A stretch of DNA of 64,000 bases from Polytrichum commune (taxonomy: Eukaryota > Streptophyta > Polytrichopsida > Polytrichales > Polytrichaceae): NCBI GenBank assembly GCA_950295325.1, contig OX485805.1:27451501-27515500 (forward strand), read 5' to 3'. Positions 25,401-36,598 of this stretch are shown in pieces (within the stretch, counting starts at the first letter, position 1; each line of letters starts with the position of its first letter). The notes below the pieces were generated by a model. That model worked only from the letters and a program-made list of their open reading frames with translations. It had not been told where the DNA came from and did no database searches. The position numbers and the translations under genes were made by a program.

Positions 25401-25467
25401 GAGTTTGAAAACATTACCGGAGGGATTTGGGAACCTGACCTCTTTGATAACATTGCATTTGTCATGA
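19435..25467 (+). CDS. HeLo/MLKL-like kinase-NB-ARC-LRR immune receptor (PNL class), copy 1
   Basis: Coding exons are 19435-21102, 21796-22836 and 23062-25467, with phase-0 GT-AG introns, giving about 1704 residues. The ATG at 19435 (TCATCATGGCC) is conserved in copy 2. An upstream non-coding exon part starts at 19340. Order: a helical N-terminus (1-about 160) resembling plant MLKL/HeLo domains; a kinase from about 240 with IGFGAAGAV glycine loop, HLDLKPGN in place of HRD (about 360), TDYD in place of DFG (about 390) and GTPNYMAPE; an NB-ARC with GMGGIGKTT P-loop (about 591), LILDDPKD, IITTRGWD, GLPLSLKVMG, FLDLACFL and an MHD motif, LEMHD (about 862); then 31 full LRRs of 24 residues (consensus TSLTTLDLSxCxSLTTLPEG). 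The family is known from moss genomes and presumed to detect pathogens inside the cell. The stop at 25465 replaces a conserved CGG Arg codon, and LRR coding continues beyond it, so the product is probably C-terminally truncated. Confidence 0.9.
23230..25465 (+). repeat. 72-bp coding repeat array (31 LRR units) of PNL copy 1
   Basis: Each unit is exactly 72 bases, so no unit breaks the frame. Neighbouring units are often almost identical in DNA. Units 16-17 (RTMTTLPEG then TSITTLSLFECKS) recur as units 25-26, and a block of CSSLKTLPEGFGNL units (20-23, 27-31) looks recently amplified. These patterns indicate unequal crossing-over or gene conversion. Confidence 0.9.
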
Positions 25468-26505
25468 TGTTCGAGTTTGAAAACATTACCGGAGGGATTG
25501 GGGAACCTGACATCTTTGACAACATTGGATTTGTCTAAGTGTAGGACCATGACGACATTACCAGAGGGATTGGGGAACTTGACCTCTTTGACAACATTGG
25601 ATTTGTCTTCGTGTTCGAGCTTGACTACATTACCGGAGGGATTGGGGAACTTGACGTCTTTGAGAACATTGAATTTGTGTGGGTGTTCCTGCTTGACAAC
25701 CTTACCGGAGGGATTGGGGAAGTTGACGTCTTTATAAACATTGGATTTGTGTGAGTGTTCGAGCTTGACGACATTTATGGAGGAATTAAGAACTTGACCT
25801 CTTTGACAACATTGAAGTTGTATTTGTTTGAGAGCTTGACAACATTAACGGAGGGATTGGGGAGCTTGACCTCTTTGACAACATTGGATTTGTCCATGTG
25901 TGAGAGCTTGACAACATTATCGGAGGGATTAGGGAACTTAACCTCTTTGACAACATTGGATTTGTCTTGGTGTGAGAGCTTGACAACATTACCGCATGGA
26001 TTGAGGATCTTGACCTCTTTGACAAGATTGGATTTGTCTACGTGTTCAAGCTTGACAACATTACCACATGGATTGGAGAACTTGATTTCTTTACCAACAT
26101 TGGATTTGTTTGGGTGTTGGAGCTTGACAATATTACCGGAGGGATTAGGGTACTTAATTTGTTTGACGACATTTAATTTGTTTGCGTGTAAGAGCTTGAC
26201 AACATTATCGGAGGGATTTGAGAACTTGACCTCTTTGACAAGATTGGATTTTTCTTGGTGTAAGAGCTTGACAACATTACCGGAGGGATTGGGGAACTTG
26301 ACCTCTTTGACAACATTAGATTTGTGTTAGTATAAGAGCTTGACAACATTACCGGAGGAATTGGGAAACCTAACCTCTTTGACAAAATTGAAATTATGTG
26401 GGTGTTGGACCTTGACAACATTACCGTAAGGATTGGGGAACTTGACCTCTATCACAACATTGGATTTGTCTTGGTATAAGAGTTTGACAACATTACCGGA
26501 TCAAG
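25468..26505 (+). pseudogene. Decayed 3' LRR extension of PNL copy 1
   Basis: LRR units of the same 72-bp type continue for 1 kb past the stop at 25465-25467. They stay in frame to a TAA at 25735-25737. A one-base loss near 25785 (GGAATTAAGAAC for GGATTGGGGAAC) then shifts the frame, which runs to a TAG at 26328-26330. Further units follow until the similarity ends near 26505 (TTACCGGATCAAGG). No C-terminal tail like the one in copy 2 is found. Confidence 0.8.
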
Positions 26506-29089
26506 GATATCATTGATAACTATTAACACTTTGATCTATATCAGTTTGGATTGTTTTCAGTCTTGCTATTAAACCATTGTCAACCTCAAGGGTCTAAGAT
26601 ATAATAAGAATGTATTTATGAGTGCATCCAAATCAACAGAGTTGGGCGACAAGAATACCATAAAAATTTGTTCTTTTACGAAGTGGTTGCAAATACTTTC
26701 ATCTGCTTATAAGGAGGGACATTATTTGTGGCGCATGCAATTTTGAATTTCTTGACGTGGACATCAAGGTCTATTCCCCATCTACCATGGAAATGAGGAT
26801 GTTTAACTACACTATTTATCATGGGTAGTGGATAAGTTATTATGTTGAGTCTTTGTAATTGATTTGGGTTTACATGTGGGCTAAAAGGTGGAAAATATGG
26901 ATGGGCTTGAATGTTAGATCTAAGGAGAACTTGAGGAGATGGGGAAGTTGGGGAAGCGGCACCAAAATGTAATTAGGTTTTTGTTATCACTTAAAACCAA
27001 CCTAAGGAAACAAACCAAGGTACTAGGTCTTAGGGAAGAACGAGCTAATGTCTATAGGGATTAATGTCACGTCGGATTGAAATTTTCTAATAATAGTCTT
27101 GGTTTTTTTCTCCTCCATTCCTTCTTAATATGTCACACTCTTATGGTTCGTTTGTGTTTTCTCTATCGTGTGTGTTTCCGTCCTATATGTGGACTCTATT
27201 TACTTTAATTTCATGCTTTACTTCAATCGTGAAGCTAAATAGCTTGGCAACTTGTCAATGACTCATAGTTAGGACAAAGTCCAAGGTATTGTTTGAATAA
27301 CCGCATAGTCTTTGTTTGCCATGAAGGATGCTTGCAATAATCTCACAATTAAGTTATTTTAATCAACTTACAATCCTCATGCAAGTCTTCAAGAATTGTA
27401 ATCACCACCTTCATCTTCTGGTATTCGGGGCAATTGAGTTCAAGAATCCTCCACATGGGTTATCACAAGCAATGCATAACCAAGTTAGGCTATAACCTTT
27501 GTTATGTGATTTGAAATGATGAACATCAAAATAACTAGCATTGCTATAGTCTTACTTTAGTAATGTAAAGTCTCTTTGTTCCAAGGTATTGTCTTTGGCA
27601 ACCTATAGCCTTCTCAAAGTATCTTCAAGCCTTGTCATCCCTTGCATATAAACTCTCTCTCTTTTATTGGTAAGGTGCAATAGACCTATCTAGGCCATAT
27701 CCTCATTATGATACCCCTTTTCAGTCATTCCACTTAATATTCTACTTATTTGTTACATCTAGGGCCTAACAACTATATTTCATGACGACCATGCCCATCC
27801 CATGCTCTCAATTTCTTCACTTTACTTAGGTTAATGCCTTCTATCTCCATGAGGGAATTAACCATTTCTTCACCTTCTAGTGTCATGCAATAATTTAATC
27901 TTTGTAAGATTATTGCTCTTTCTTCAACTCTACCTTGGTAAATGACTTACTCTCATTCACCGTCCAGGGTTATTGCCCTTTTTGAAGCAATCAGTCTCTA
28001 TTTCTCCTCACAAGCTAAGTGAATCAATCTGTAGGCTATTTCCAATAGCTCTTTCATGATATGTATAATTCTCACTGCCTCATGCTCATTCTCTTGTTAA
28101 TAATTATGTTCATCCGTTTGTTAATAACTTTAACATAATTCTCTTATGACATTTCTCATTGTCATGGAATTATTTGACCTTTTGTTTTGATAGATATTCC
28201 TCTTCGAGTTCTTCACTAAATCTTTCTCTCACCACAACAAAACGCGTCTTTTACAACTGGGTTTTTCAACTTCTACAAGTGAGAAAACCATGACTTTGCT
28301 GCCGTGGAAAACAACCACTCGCTTTAGACAAGCAGTAAAGTCTCGGGGGGATCACACCCCCATTACATTTTGTAACCACGTGTGATAATGGGGTATTTAA
28401 TGGGGAGATATTTATGCACCTTTATTTTTTCCCTCCTTATTTGTAGATATAAAGCTACTTTGACTTATTTTTTAGCACCCTATATTTATTTGTAATTGTT
28501 TAGAGAGGTTAATTTTTAGTACCGTATTTTAAAAAAAAAATTGTACAAGTACCAAATAATGAACAGAATACTATAGCATTGCAAAATCGACTATGTGAGC
28601 AACAAACGTTCCATATTATCCATCTTGTCATTCAATCGGTCTTAATTAGGTATACCAATGCTAAACCATTCAATGTGTCATTTAAGACACAACCAATAGC
28701 ACTTGGATACTAGTTAAAAGGTTATCAATCAACATGGAGATAACAAAATGTACAAGCTAACATAGACAAGTTGTAAATGCGGATAAAAAAAAACAAGAAA
28801 TATAATCAATTGTTACAAGACATAACATTTTGTACAACTATCCAAAAATAAAAGATTGCATTCAAATGAAAGGAAGCTAAATACAAAAATTAAAAATATT
28901 TACATTCATTGTGTTCACAAACACATTCAACCTTATACCAAATATTTACAATGTGAAGGGTTAGAATATAACTATGCACCTTCCAATACATGTCAAGGTA
29001 CATATCGATATCCTCTACAATGTCATGATTAGACTAAAAAATTTTGAGAGATTTAAAACCAATGATGAAGAATAATTAAAAATAATTGT
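26506..29089. other. AT-rich spacer without recognised gene
   Basis: Nothing codes convincingly on either strand and no repeat boundary could be defined. Confidence 0.4.
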
Positions 29090-29212
29090 TGGCATGAAGC
29101 GGGCAACTTTCAAAGTCTCCAACCACTCCATCACGTCTTCCTCCATGGCAAAGCAATTCTTTGAGTCTACCACAGTGAGGTTGTCAAATGTTGGAGCGCA
29201 CCATCGAAAATC
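29090..29212 (-). pseudogene. Unidentified exon-like fragment
   Basis: On the minus strand, after a plausible acceptor (CTTTTGTAG), about 40 codons read FRWCAPTFDNLTVVDSKNC and then FAMEEDVMEWLETLKVA. This looks like real protein sequence more than chance translation, because it is well mixed, without low complexity, and preceded by a polypyrimidine tract. I do not recognise the family and see no neighbouring exons. It may be a piece of transposon cargo. Confidence 0.25.
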
Positions 29213-29410
29213 TACAAAAGGTAGTTGTAGCAAAAAAACAATCAATAGAATGTTGGCATATAATACACTACTAGTAAGACAAATAAGAGAATAACAAAAA
29301 CTGATGAAAAATGAACCACAAGCCAACCTTAATTTTTATAATTTCATGACTTGAAAACTAGGTTTTAAATTTAGATAATTGAACATGGTCATTCAAAAAT
29401 CTATACATGT

Positions 29411-30382
29411 CGCGCACCTCTCCATGAGGAGTGCCCGAAACACCATGGGCACAAGGGGGACCCCGGAGTGACACCCGGGACTTGTGGCACCGTTGGTGAG
29501 AGGGCCCAAGTGATCCTAGTGTGGGCAAGGGCCCCGGGCGTTGAGAACGCCTCCCACCCACGGAGACTAGGATGCACAAGGGTAAGGCCATGAGCTATGC
29601 CTAGCTCATGGCGTGGTGATTCTAGAATGCTCAAGATCACCTCAATCGGAGGTGTAAGCTAAGAGTTATGGCAATTTGAGTGGGGTGCTGTCCCGGGACA
29701 GCGCCCTGGTACAGCAGTGCCTGGGAGTGATTCCCGAGACTGCCAAGGTTTGAACAGGCATAACTTCCTCAGTATTTGCCTAAATGGGGCAGGTGAGGAG
29801 TTTATCGGCAACTACGTGAAGCGTAGATGAAGATGGAGTGGTTGCTTGTTGGAATCAGACATCATACAAGGAAGTTATGATGGTCTGAAGCTGCTGGGGG
29901 CTTCTAGGCCCAGCGGCTAAGGGAAAGTGTACACTTGGCCCCAACTCTTGGTAGAGAGACAAGAGGTTTCTTGACGGTGGTGTAGGGGCCCCATGTACAG
30001 TCCTAGAGGCTTATATGGGTGAGGTGGTGTGGCCTCACCCACCCGAGGCCGAACGGCACGGCCTCCATGGGCTTTGGCCCAATGTGAGGCCATAGTTGCC
30101 TAGTATGGTTCGGGTTGTTGTAGTGTTGCTCCGGCAACGCGATGATCAACATAGGATTGGACTTGCATGGATGGAAGTCCACATCAAAGAAATGGGTTAC
30201 CGATTAAGGGGTGAGTCCCGAAAGTAAAGTAGGAGGGCTGGTTCCCCTCCTATGAACTATAAGGTTCGGGGTGAGAGGAGCTAACCATTAGCATGGCGGC
30301 ATGCAAAGGGTTAGTGGCATGTAACCTTTGCTAGAATTGCAAATTGACAAGTTTGTTAAGGGGGCTAGCAAGGGTTGCGACA
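29411..30382 (+). repeat. Left LTR of the gypsy-type element
   Basis: It starts CGCGCACCTCTCCATGAGG (the other copies start TGCGCACC or TGCACACC) and ends TTGCGACA directly before the tRNA primer-binding site. Confidence 0.8.
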
Positions 30383-31760
30383 CGTGGTATCAGAGCAGTG
30401 TTCCAACCTTTGAGCTAGCATCTTGAGGGAGACATGGCTATCAAAAATGCGGACTTTGATGGTGAGCCCGAGGTTTCCAAAAGGTTGTGATGCTCAAATT
30501 GGAACAAGGATCATGTACAAGTGGATTGTGACCACACCATTGATTATAATGTCAATGATAGAGATGATGGTGAATTCAGTAAGGAAATGGGGGGAGTCCT
30601 TTCAAAGGGCTCCCGCAAACCTTGAAATGTATTTGGGGGCTAGAATACCGGATGCACCTAAAACCTTGGATGGTATTAATGTTGGTTTGGAATTCCAATC
30701 GAAAATGCTTAGAATGTGGTGATGTTGGAATGGGTGCAAATGAGGCACCCGGGTTTTTAGTGTCGCAACCATTGCTAGCCTCCTTAACAATCTTGCCAAT
30801 TTCCACTTTCTAGCAAAGGTTACAAGCGCTAACCCTATGGTAGGAGGACCCAAGTTGAATTTGGTCTTTATGAACCAAATGGTTTTAAAAAAAATGGTAA
30901 ACATAATGGTGGTGGCTCAATTGGAGCAACTCCAAGAAACGCATTGGGAGGCTAGGAGAGATGGGCCTCCCCCAAACCATATTTGTGGGATGTTGGTGAG
31001 ATACAAGATTGTCTTCACCAATGTGTTGCTCAAAATATTACCGCCAAATAATGGAAAGCAACTTTGCTCAACGAGATATTGAGTTCGTGAGGTATGTGGT
31101 GACAAATGAAGTTGGTGGACGAACATAAAGAATGGCAAGGCAATCCAAGAGGAGAATTGGCCCTTGACTAAAAAGGGCTTAGATCATTGGTTGGCCTAGC
31201 CAACTACTACCACCACTTCATTCGAGATTTTTCTAAGATTGCTAGGATCATCTTCAATTTGTTAAAGAAAAATGACGATCCCAAGAATGGGATGAGCCTT
31301 GTCACCAAGCCTTTGGGGAGCTTAAGAACAAGTTCTCATCATAAGATGTGGTCAAGTTCCCGGGTTGTCACAAGCATTTTGAGTTGCACATGAAGGCGAA
31401 GGACTTTCCCATAGGCGGGTGTTGATCCAAGATGGATGACCATTGCATATAAGAGCATTAAGCTCAATGGTTGTGGAACCTTGTCCGGCTTGTGCAAGAA
31501 ATGACTATCCCAAGAGTGGGATGAGCCTTGCCACCAAGTTTTTGAGAAGCTTAAGACCAAGTTCTCTTCGCCGCCCGTGCTCAAGTTCGCGGAATTTGAC
31601 AAACCTTTTGAGGTGCATACGGGGGCGACTGACTTTGTCAATGGCGGATTGTTGATGTAAGATGGATGACCATTGTTTATGGGAGCATGAAGCTCGATGG
31701 TTGCCAAAGAAGACAATCAACTCATGACAAAGAACTTCTTTGCCGTAGTGCATTCCTTGT
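30383..31760 (+). pseudogene. gag-pol remnants of the gypsy-type element
   Basis: Only short frames survive. 31187-31290 matches the connection region of gypsy reverse transcriptase/RNase H (VGLANYYHHFIRDF). A near-duplicate of the following segment appears at 31264-31400 and 31500-31650 (GATCCCAAGAATGGGATGAGCCTTG and a close variant), so part of pol is tandemly duplicated. The segment ends with a THDKELL...AVVHSL RNase H block interrupted by a frameshift. Confidence 0.6.
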
Positions 31761-31984
31761 TGCGCACCTCTCCATGAGGAATGCCCGAAACACTATGGGC
31801 ACAAGGGGGACCCTGGAGTGACACCCGGGACTTGTGACGCCGTTGGTAAGAGGGCCCAAGTGATCCGAGTGTGGGTGAGGGCCCCAGACGTTGGGAACGC
31901 CTCCCACCCACAGAGACTAGGATGCACAAGGGTAAGGCCATGAGCTATGTGTAGCTCATGGCGTGATGATTCTAGAATGCTCAT
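31761..31984 (+). repeat. Third, truncated LTR copy inside the gypsy-type element
   Basis: It matches the first 224 bp of the flanking LTRs, from TGCGCACCTCTCCATGAGG to GATTCTAGAATGCTCA, and then stops abruptly. It could be the true right LTR of the element, truncated, with the LTR at 32477 being a separate solo copy. Confidence 0.8.
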
Positions 31985-32476
31985 AACTCTATCGTTTGGT
32001 TTGAATCCGCTAGGTACAAATCAACAGCATAATGAGCAAACTTGACATCGCCATGTCCATATGTAATCATTCCTGCACCGCCAACCCAACGCGATTAGTA
32101 TCTAGTATGTATAAATAAACCATTTTGAGTGAATCCATGTTGTCAAGTACATCACGAAATAAAACACTACAACATTTAGGGTATGTCATGACATTGTTTC
32201 GAAGTTCACCTATAACCGTTGCAGGCAACTTAAAAATCCATCCATGGCCTTGATTTGATTTGCAAAACATGGGGAGGCTATTTTGGCATGGTCCATTTTG
32301 TCATGGATAACCATAAGAACTTCCAAGGGCCTGGAGATGGACAAAGCTCTATTTGTGTAGTAATCATTACAGTGTGCCTCTTTCATGTTTACATGCTTGA
32401 AATAGTTTAATTGATGTGCCGCATATGACTTGGTACCCATCATGTGTGCATCCCGAAGGCACTTCAATTTCTCTAT

Positions 32477-33443
32477 TGCACACCTCTCCATGAGGAGTGC
32501 CCAAAACGCCATGGGCACAAGGGGGACCCCCGAGTGACACCCAGGACTTGTGGCGCCGTTGGTGAAAGGGCCCAAGTGATCCTAGTGTGGGCGAGGGCCC
32601 CGGGCGTTGAGAACGCCTCCCACCCACGAAGACTAGGATGCACAAGGGTAAGGCCATGAGCTATGCCTAGCTCATGGCGTGGTGATTCTAGAATGCTCAA
32701 GATCACCTCAATCGGAGGTGTGAGCTAAGAGTTATGGCAATTTGAGTGGGGCGCTGTCGGGACAGCGCCCTGGTACAGCAGTGCCTGGGAGTGATTCCCG
32801 AGACTGCCAAGGTTTGAACAGGCATAACTCCTCAATACTTGTCCGAATGGGGCAAATGAGGAGTCTATCGGGATCTACGTGAAGCGTAGATGAAGATGGA
32901 GTGGTTGCTTGTTGGAATCAGACATCATACAAGGAAGTTATGATGGTCTGAAGCTGCTGGGGGCTTTTAGGTCCAGTGGCTAAGGGAAAGTGTACACTTG
33001 GCCCCAACTCTTGGTAGAGAGACAAGAGGTTTCTTGACGGTGGTGTAGGGGCCCCATGTACAGTCCTAGAGGCTTATATGGGTGAGGTGGTGTGGCCTCA
33101 CCCACCCGAGGCCGAACGGCACGGCCTCCATGGGTTTTGGCCCATTGTGAGGCCATAGTTGCCTAGTATGGTTCGGGTTGTTGTAGTGTTGCTCCGGCAA
33201 CGCGATGATCAACATAGGATTGGACTTGCATGGATGGAAGTCCACATGAGAAAAATGGGTTACCGATTAAAGGGTGAGTCCTGAAAGTAAAGTAGGAGGA
33301 TTGGTTCCCTCCTATGAACTATAAGGTCCGGGGTGAGAGGAACTAACCATTAGCATGGCGGAATGCGAAGGGTTAACGCTCGTAACCTTTGCTAGAAAAT
33401 AAAAATTGGCAAGATTGTAAAGTGGCCTAGCAAGGGTTGCGAC
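32477..33443 (+). repeat. Right LTR (or neighbouring solo LTR) of the gypsy-type element
   Basis: It runs from TGCACACCTCTCCATGAGG to GTTGCGACA. It is nearly identical to the left LTR through the middle, for example GCTTATATGGGTGAGGTGGT near 33071, with small indels. Confidence 0.8.
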
Positions 33444-34793
33444 AAATGGGCACCAAGGATTCGAGTCAAAGAATGAAAACGGGTAAATGGGCACTCAATG
33501 CCCCAAACATTTGTTGGATGTAACAAGGCCACTTTCCATGAATGTATGTCAAGGACTAAATCATTGCCAAAGGTGCTATCTATTCACCTCATCATTCGTC
33601 CCCAAGTTTGTTCTTAAATAAATAGGCCTAATTTAGTCATTTGTCTTAATTGGAGACCTATATCGGAATGGTATGTGCTTTGGTGCAACTCCACTAAGAT
33701 AAATGTATTTTTGAAAAATACACATGTTTTAAAAGAAGATCGTATTCATAACATTATTCAACTGAATTAGCCTAATGGATGTGTCCGAGAACATGTCAGA
33801 GTTTGTTTCAAATAATGGTATTGTGATTCTTCATTGTGCAGTTTCAACATGAATCATAATTAAATATGTTTGTGTAAATTATATGCATATGTGTTGTCCC
33901 TCCTATTGGTCCCACCCGTCCACCTTCAACAATTGATGAACAATTTGTCTTTTGCCGTATAATATAATTAAGTAATGATTAGTTACCCTAACTAGATGGA
34001 TTGCATCAAGGTTGCCTTCCTACTAGCATTGACAACTCACTATACTAACATGTTATTTGTGGAATAGAACAAACATATTGCATGGAATATTCTTATGTTG
34101 GCATACTCAAAATATGATAGTCGGAGGGGATCCATATCACCATTATAATGAGCATGAGAATCTTTTCTTTGATAATGATAGATAGATGAGCTCCAAAAAT
34201 TACAAGAGAATGTCTATGGCCCATACTTGGATTTGCTAGCCATCTCATACTACTTGTGTGTCCATTTTCCAAGAGAAGTGGGCCTTTGGAAGAAATAACC
34301 TTTTGAACATCCATCTACTTTACATGTACCAATAAAATGTGTGTTTTAAAGAGTTTGGAGTATGTGCTCATAATTTGTTCGCCATTTTAACTTCAAATGT
34401 CAACACAGTGTGGGAAGCAAGTAAGATAATTATAGGAAAAAAGGTTAGATTTTTCTTGGATAATGAATAAGATAATCATATGAGCTCCAAAAATTATAAG
34501 AAAGTGACTATGGCCTTGATTTGGATTAGTGTTGTAGTTAATGTCATGTGGTATTTATGTCACTATGGTAACTTTTCCAATGGTAGTTTTACAGTGTACA
34601 AGGAATGTGACAATCATAATAGGCCCAATAGTCAACATGATCGTATGGACCTATATGATTGTTTAATGAGCATGAGAATATTCACTTTGATAATGTATAA
34701 GATATTCATACGAGCTCCAAAAATTGTGAGGAAAGTGGCTACAACATCAATTTGAATTTGCTAACATCTCCTACTAATTGCGTGTTTCATGTA
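33444..34793. other. Intergenic DNA with a weak internal repeat
   Basis: Three diverged copies of a block containing GAGCTCCAAAAATTA, with similar flanks (GATAATG...ATAAGAT), lie near 34190, 34480 and 34710. A related sentence (ATTAGTGT...GTGGTATTTATGTCAC) occurs near 34540 and again near 41650. I see no coding gene. Confidence 0.45.
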
Positions 34794-36560
34794 TGTGAGG
34801 CCAAACCCACCACCCTTAAGCGTCCTAGTCCGGGTGATGGTTTTGAGAATCACATGCATTCTACTAAAACTTGTAGTAGTATGAAATTTAACTTCCGTAT
34901 CCGGGGACACCCACATTGTTTAAAGTCATGATGCTTTATTAATGCTAGCCTCTTGAATAGATGTAGCGTGGGCCTTCTCAAGAGTCCAACCCGCGGCCTT
35001 AGCTACACATGCCCTTAAGGACATTCCTCTCGCCCCTTTAGTCTTGATTTTCCTTATCTCAACATTGCGAGAATCCTTCACACTTTCCATCAACTTGTGT
35101 ACTCAGTTTATTTCCTAGTGTGGGTACAAGCGTTGACAAACGCTATTTTCTATTATCACAAACCTACACACTCTATTAAAAGCTCAACAATTCTCCCATC
35201 CAAGTTCACCCCTTTCACCCACTATCTAATGCCTCTTGTTCCCCTAGTTTGCTAATAAACTAATTTAGTCTTAGCACGACTAGCCCAAGTTTCTAATTAA
35301 GCCCAAGGTTTGTCACAAGCCTAACCCCTAATTAGGATGGCCCTTAATTAACTTGGCCTCTAATTGGCCTGCCTCTAATAAGTCTAGCTTCGGATTAGAT
35401 CTCGGCCCAGTGCCAGCAGCTCCCAGTAACAGAAGCCTTGTAGCTGCAGTAGTGGTAATCCCCAACTACCTTACTAATTATTCAAGCCCCTACCTAATCT
35501 TCCTACCTAATTCCCTTAATTATACTAACAACCCATTTCTAATCACACATTTTTTCTCTAATTCTAAAAACTCAAAATCCTAGAGAGCTGGGCATTGCTT
35601 GAGCAGATCTATGCTTACCTTCAAGCATAGTTCCCTCTTTTAACATCCTTTTGTTCAAAGGCCAAATCATTCCATAGCATATCTAATAAACCTTCCAAAT
35701 CCCGGGAGGGTGGGTGGGACCATCCCTCTTGGCCAAAACATTGCAAAGTTACTTCTAAATATTTACAACTATTTCCGCTTGGTATTTGTCTAAAACTTTT
35801 ACTAACACCTTTGAGTATTCAAACTACTAAGGTTGTAAGCCATATTGCTCCTAAGTAAACTAATGCAATGTATGATATGTCCGATACATACTATTACATG
35901 GTCAAAGAGGTATATGTCTCTCAGTCAAGTATGTGTATACCAAACTCAAGTATATACAAGCTTCAAGTATCATTCACAAGTAAAAAATGCTTCACAATAA
36001 GCATTGTACACATAATACTTTTGCATGAAGATAAGATACAAAACCTAGGATGGCCGTTCAAAATGTGAAGGGTCTGCCTCACCTGTGCCCATGCAACCAA
36101 CCAACACAAAATGAGGATTAGTCACGTACACGAGGTGAATATCAGCAGAACCCAATTGTTATCTATGTCACACAAATATAAACGGTAAAATCATATGGTT
36201 TGTATCAAAGAATGCTTAGAACAATCAAGTATTCTACCTTTTCCTTGGCCATTTGAGCTTCTAGTGGTACACTATTGAGGTAAGCGATGTACACCTTCCA
36301 CCAATCTCCACTAGTTTACCCTAAACCAAGAAGTTACTTAAGGTAAACAACATAAGTGGTTTAACCTTCGAAAGGAGGCTCTCATGCTTCCTCTTACCTC
36401 ATATGTGATTAGGTAAATGCTCCTGTCCGTAGATCTTTAGTGTAAGATCCACGGTTATTATCAGTTAGGTAAAAGAAGCTTCTATGCCCTAGAACACTTA
36501 GTTCATTAGGGTTATGTTTTTCTACCCAATCTGTTCATCCAAGGCATGGTAAGAACTAAG

Positions 36561-36598
<38 letters not shown>

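Larger units (their letters stand above)
29411..33443 (+). mobile_element. Degenerate, internally deleted Ty3/gypsy LTR retrotransposon
   Basis: Direct repeats at 29411-30382 and 32477-33443 (about 970 bp each, highly similar, ending GTTGCGACA) bound the element. Just inside the left one, at about 30385, is TGGTATCAGAGCAG, the primer-binding site for initiator Met tRNA. Broken pol pieces lie between: the Ty3/gypsy reverse-transcriptase/RNase H motif VGLANYYHHFIRDFSKIARI near 31187, and a THDKELL-type block near 31712, out of frame with each other. No integrase is seen. A 224-bp third LTR fragment and 490 bp of unrelated DNA precede the right LTR. I find no clean target-site duplication, so the two full LTRs may not come from a single insertion. 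Confidence 0.75.

Noticed and set aside
25465-25467. Stop-codon readthrough to extend the LRR domain of PNL copy 1
   Set aside because: No readthrough context can be recognised, and further stops and a frameshift lie downstream; decay explains it better.
23238-25550. 770-codon minus-strand reading frame opposite the LRR array (and 628 codons at 56327-58213)
   Set aside because: It exists only because the 72-bp repeat lacks stops in that frame; domain-level evidence supports the opposite strand in both copies.
23230-26505. Repeat array suggestive of CRISPR or satellite DNA
   Set aside because: The units are contiguous 72-bp codon triplets encoding classic plant LRRs, with no spacers.
29411-33443. 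Intact gypsy retrotransposon
   Set aside because: There is no integrase or continuous pol frame, no clean target duplication, and an extra LTR fragment inside.
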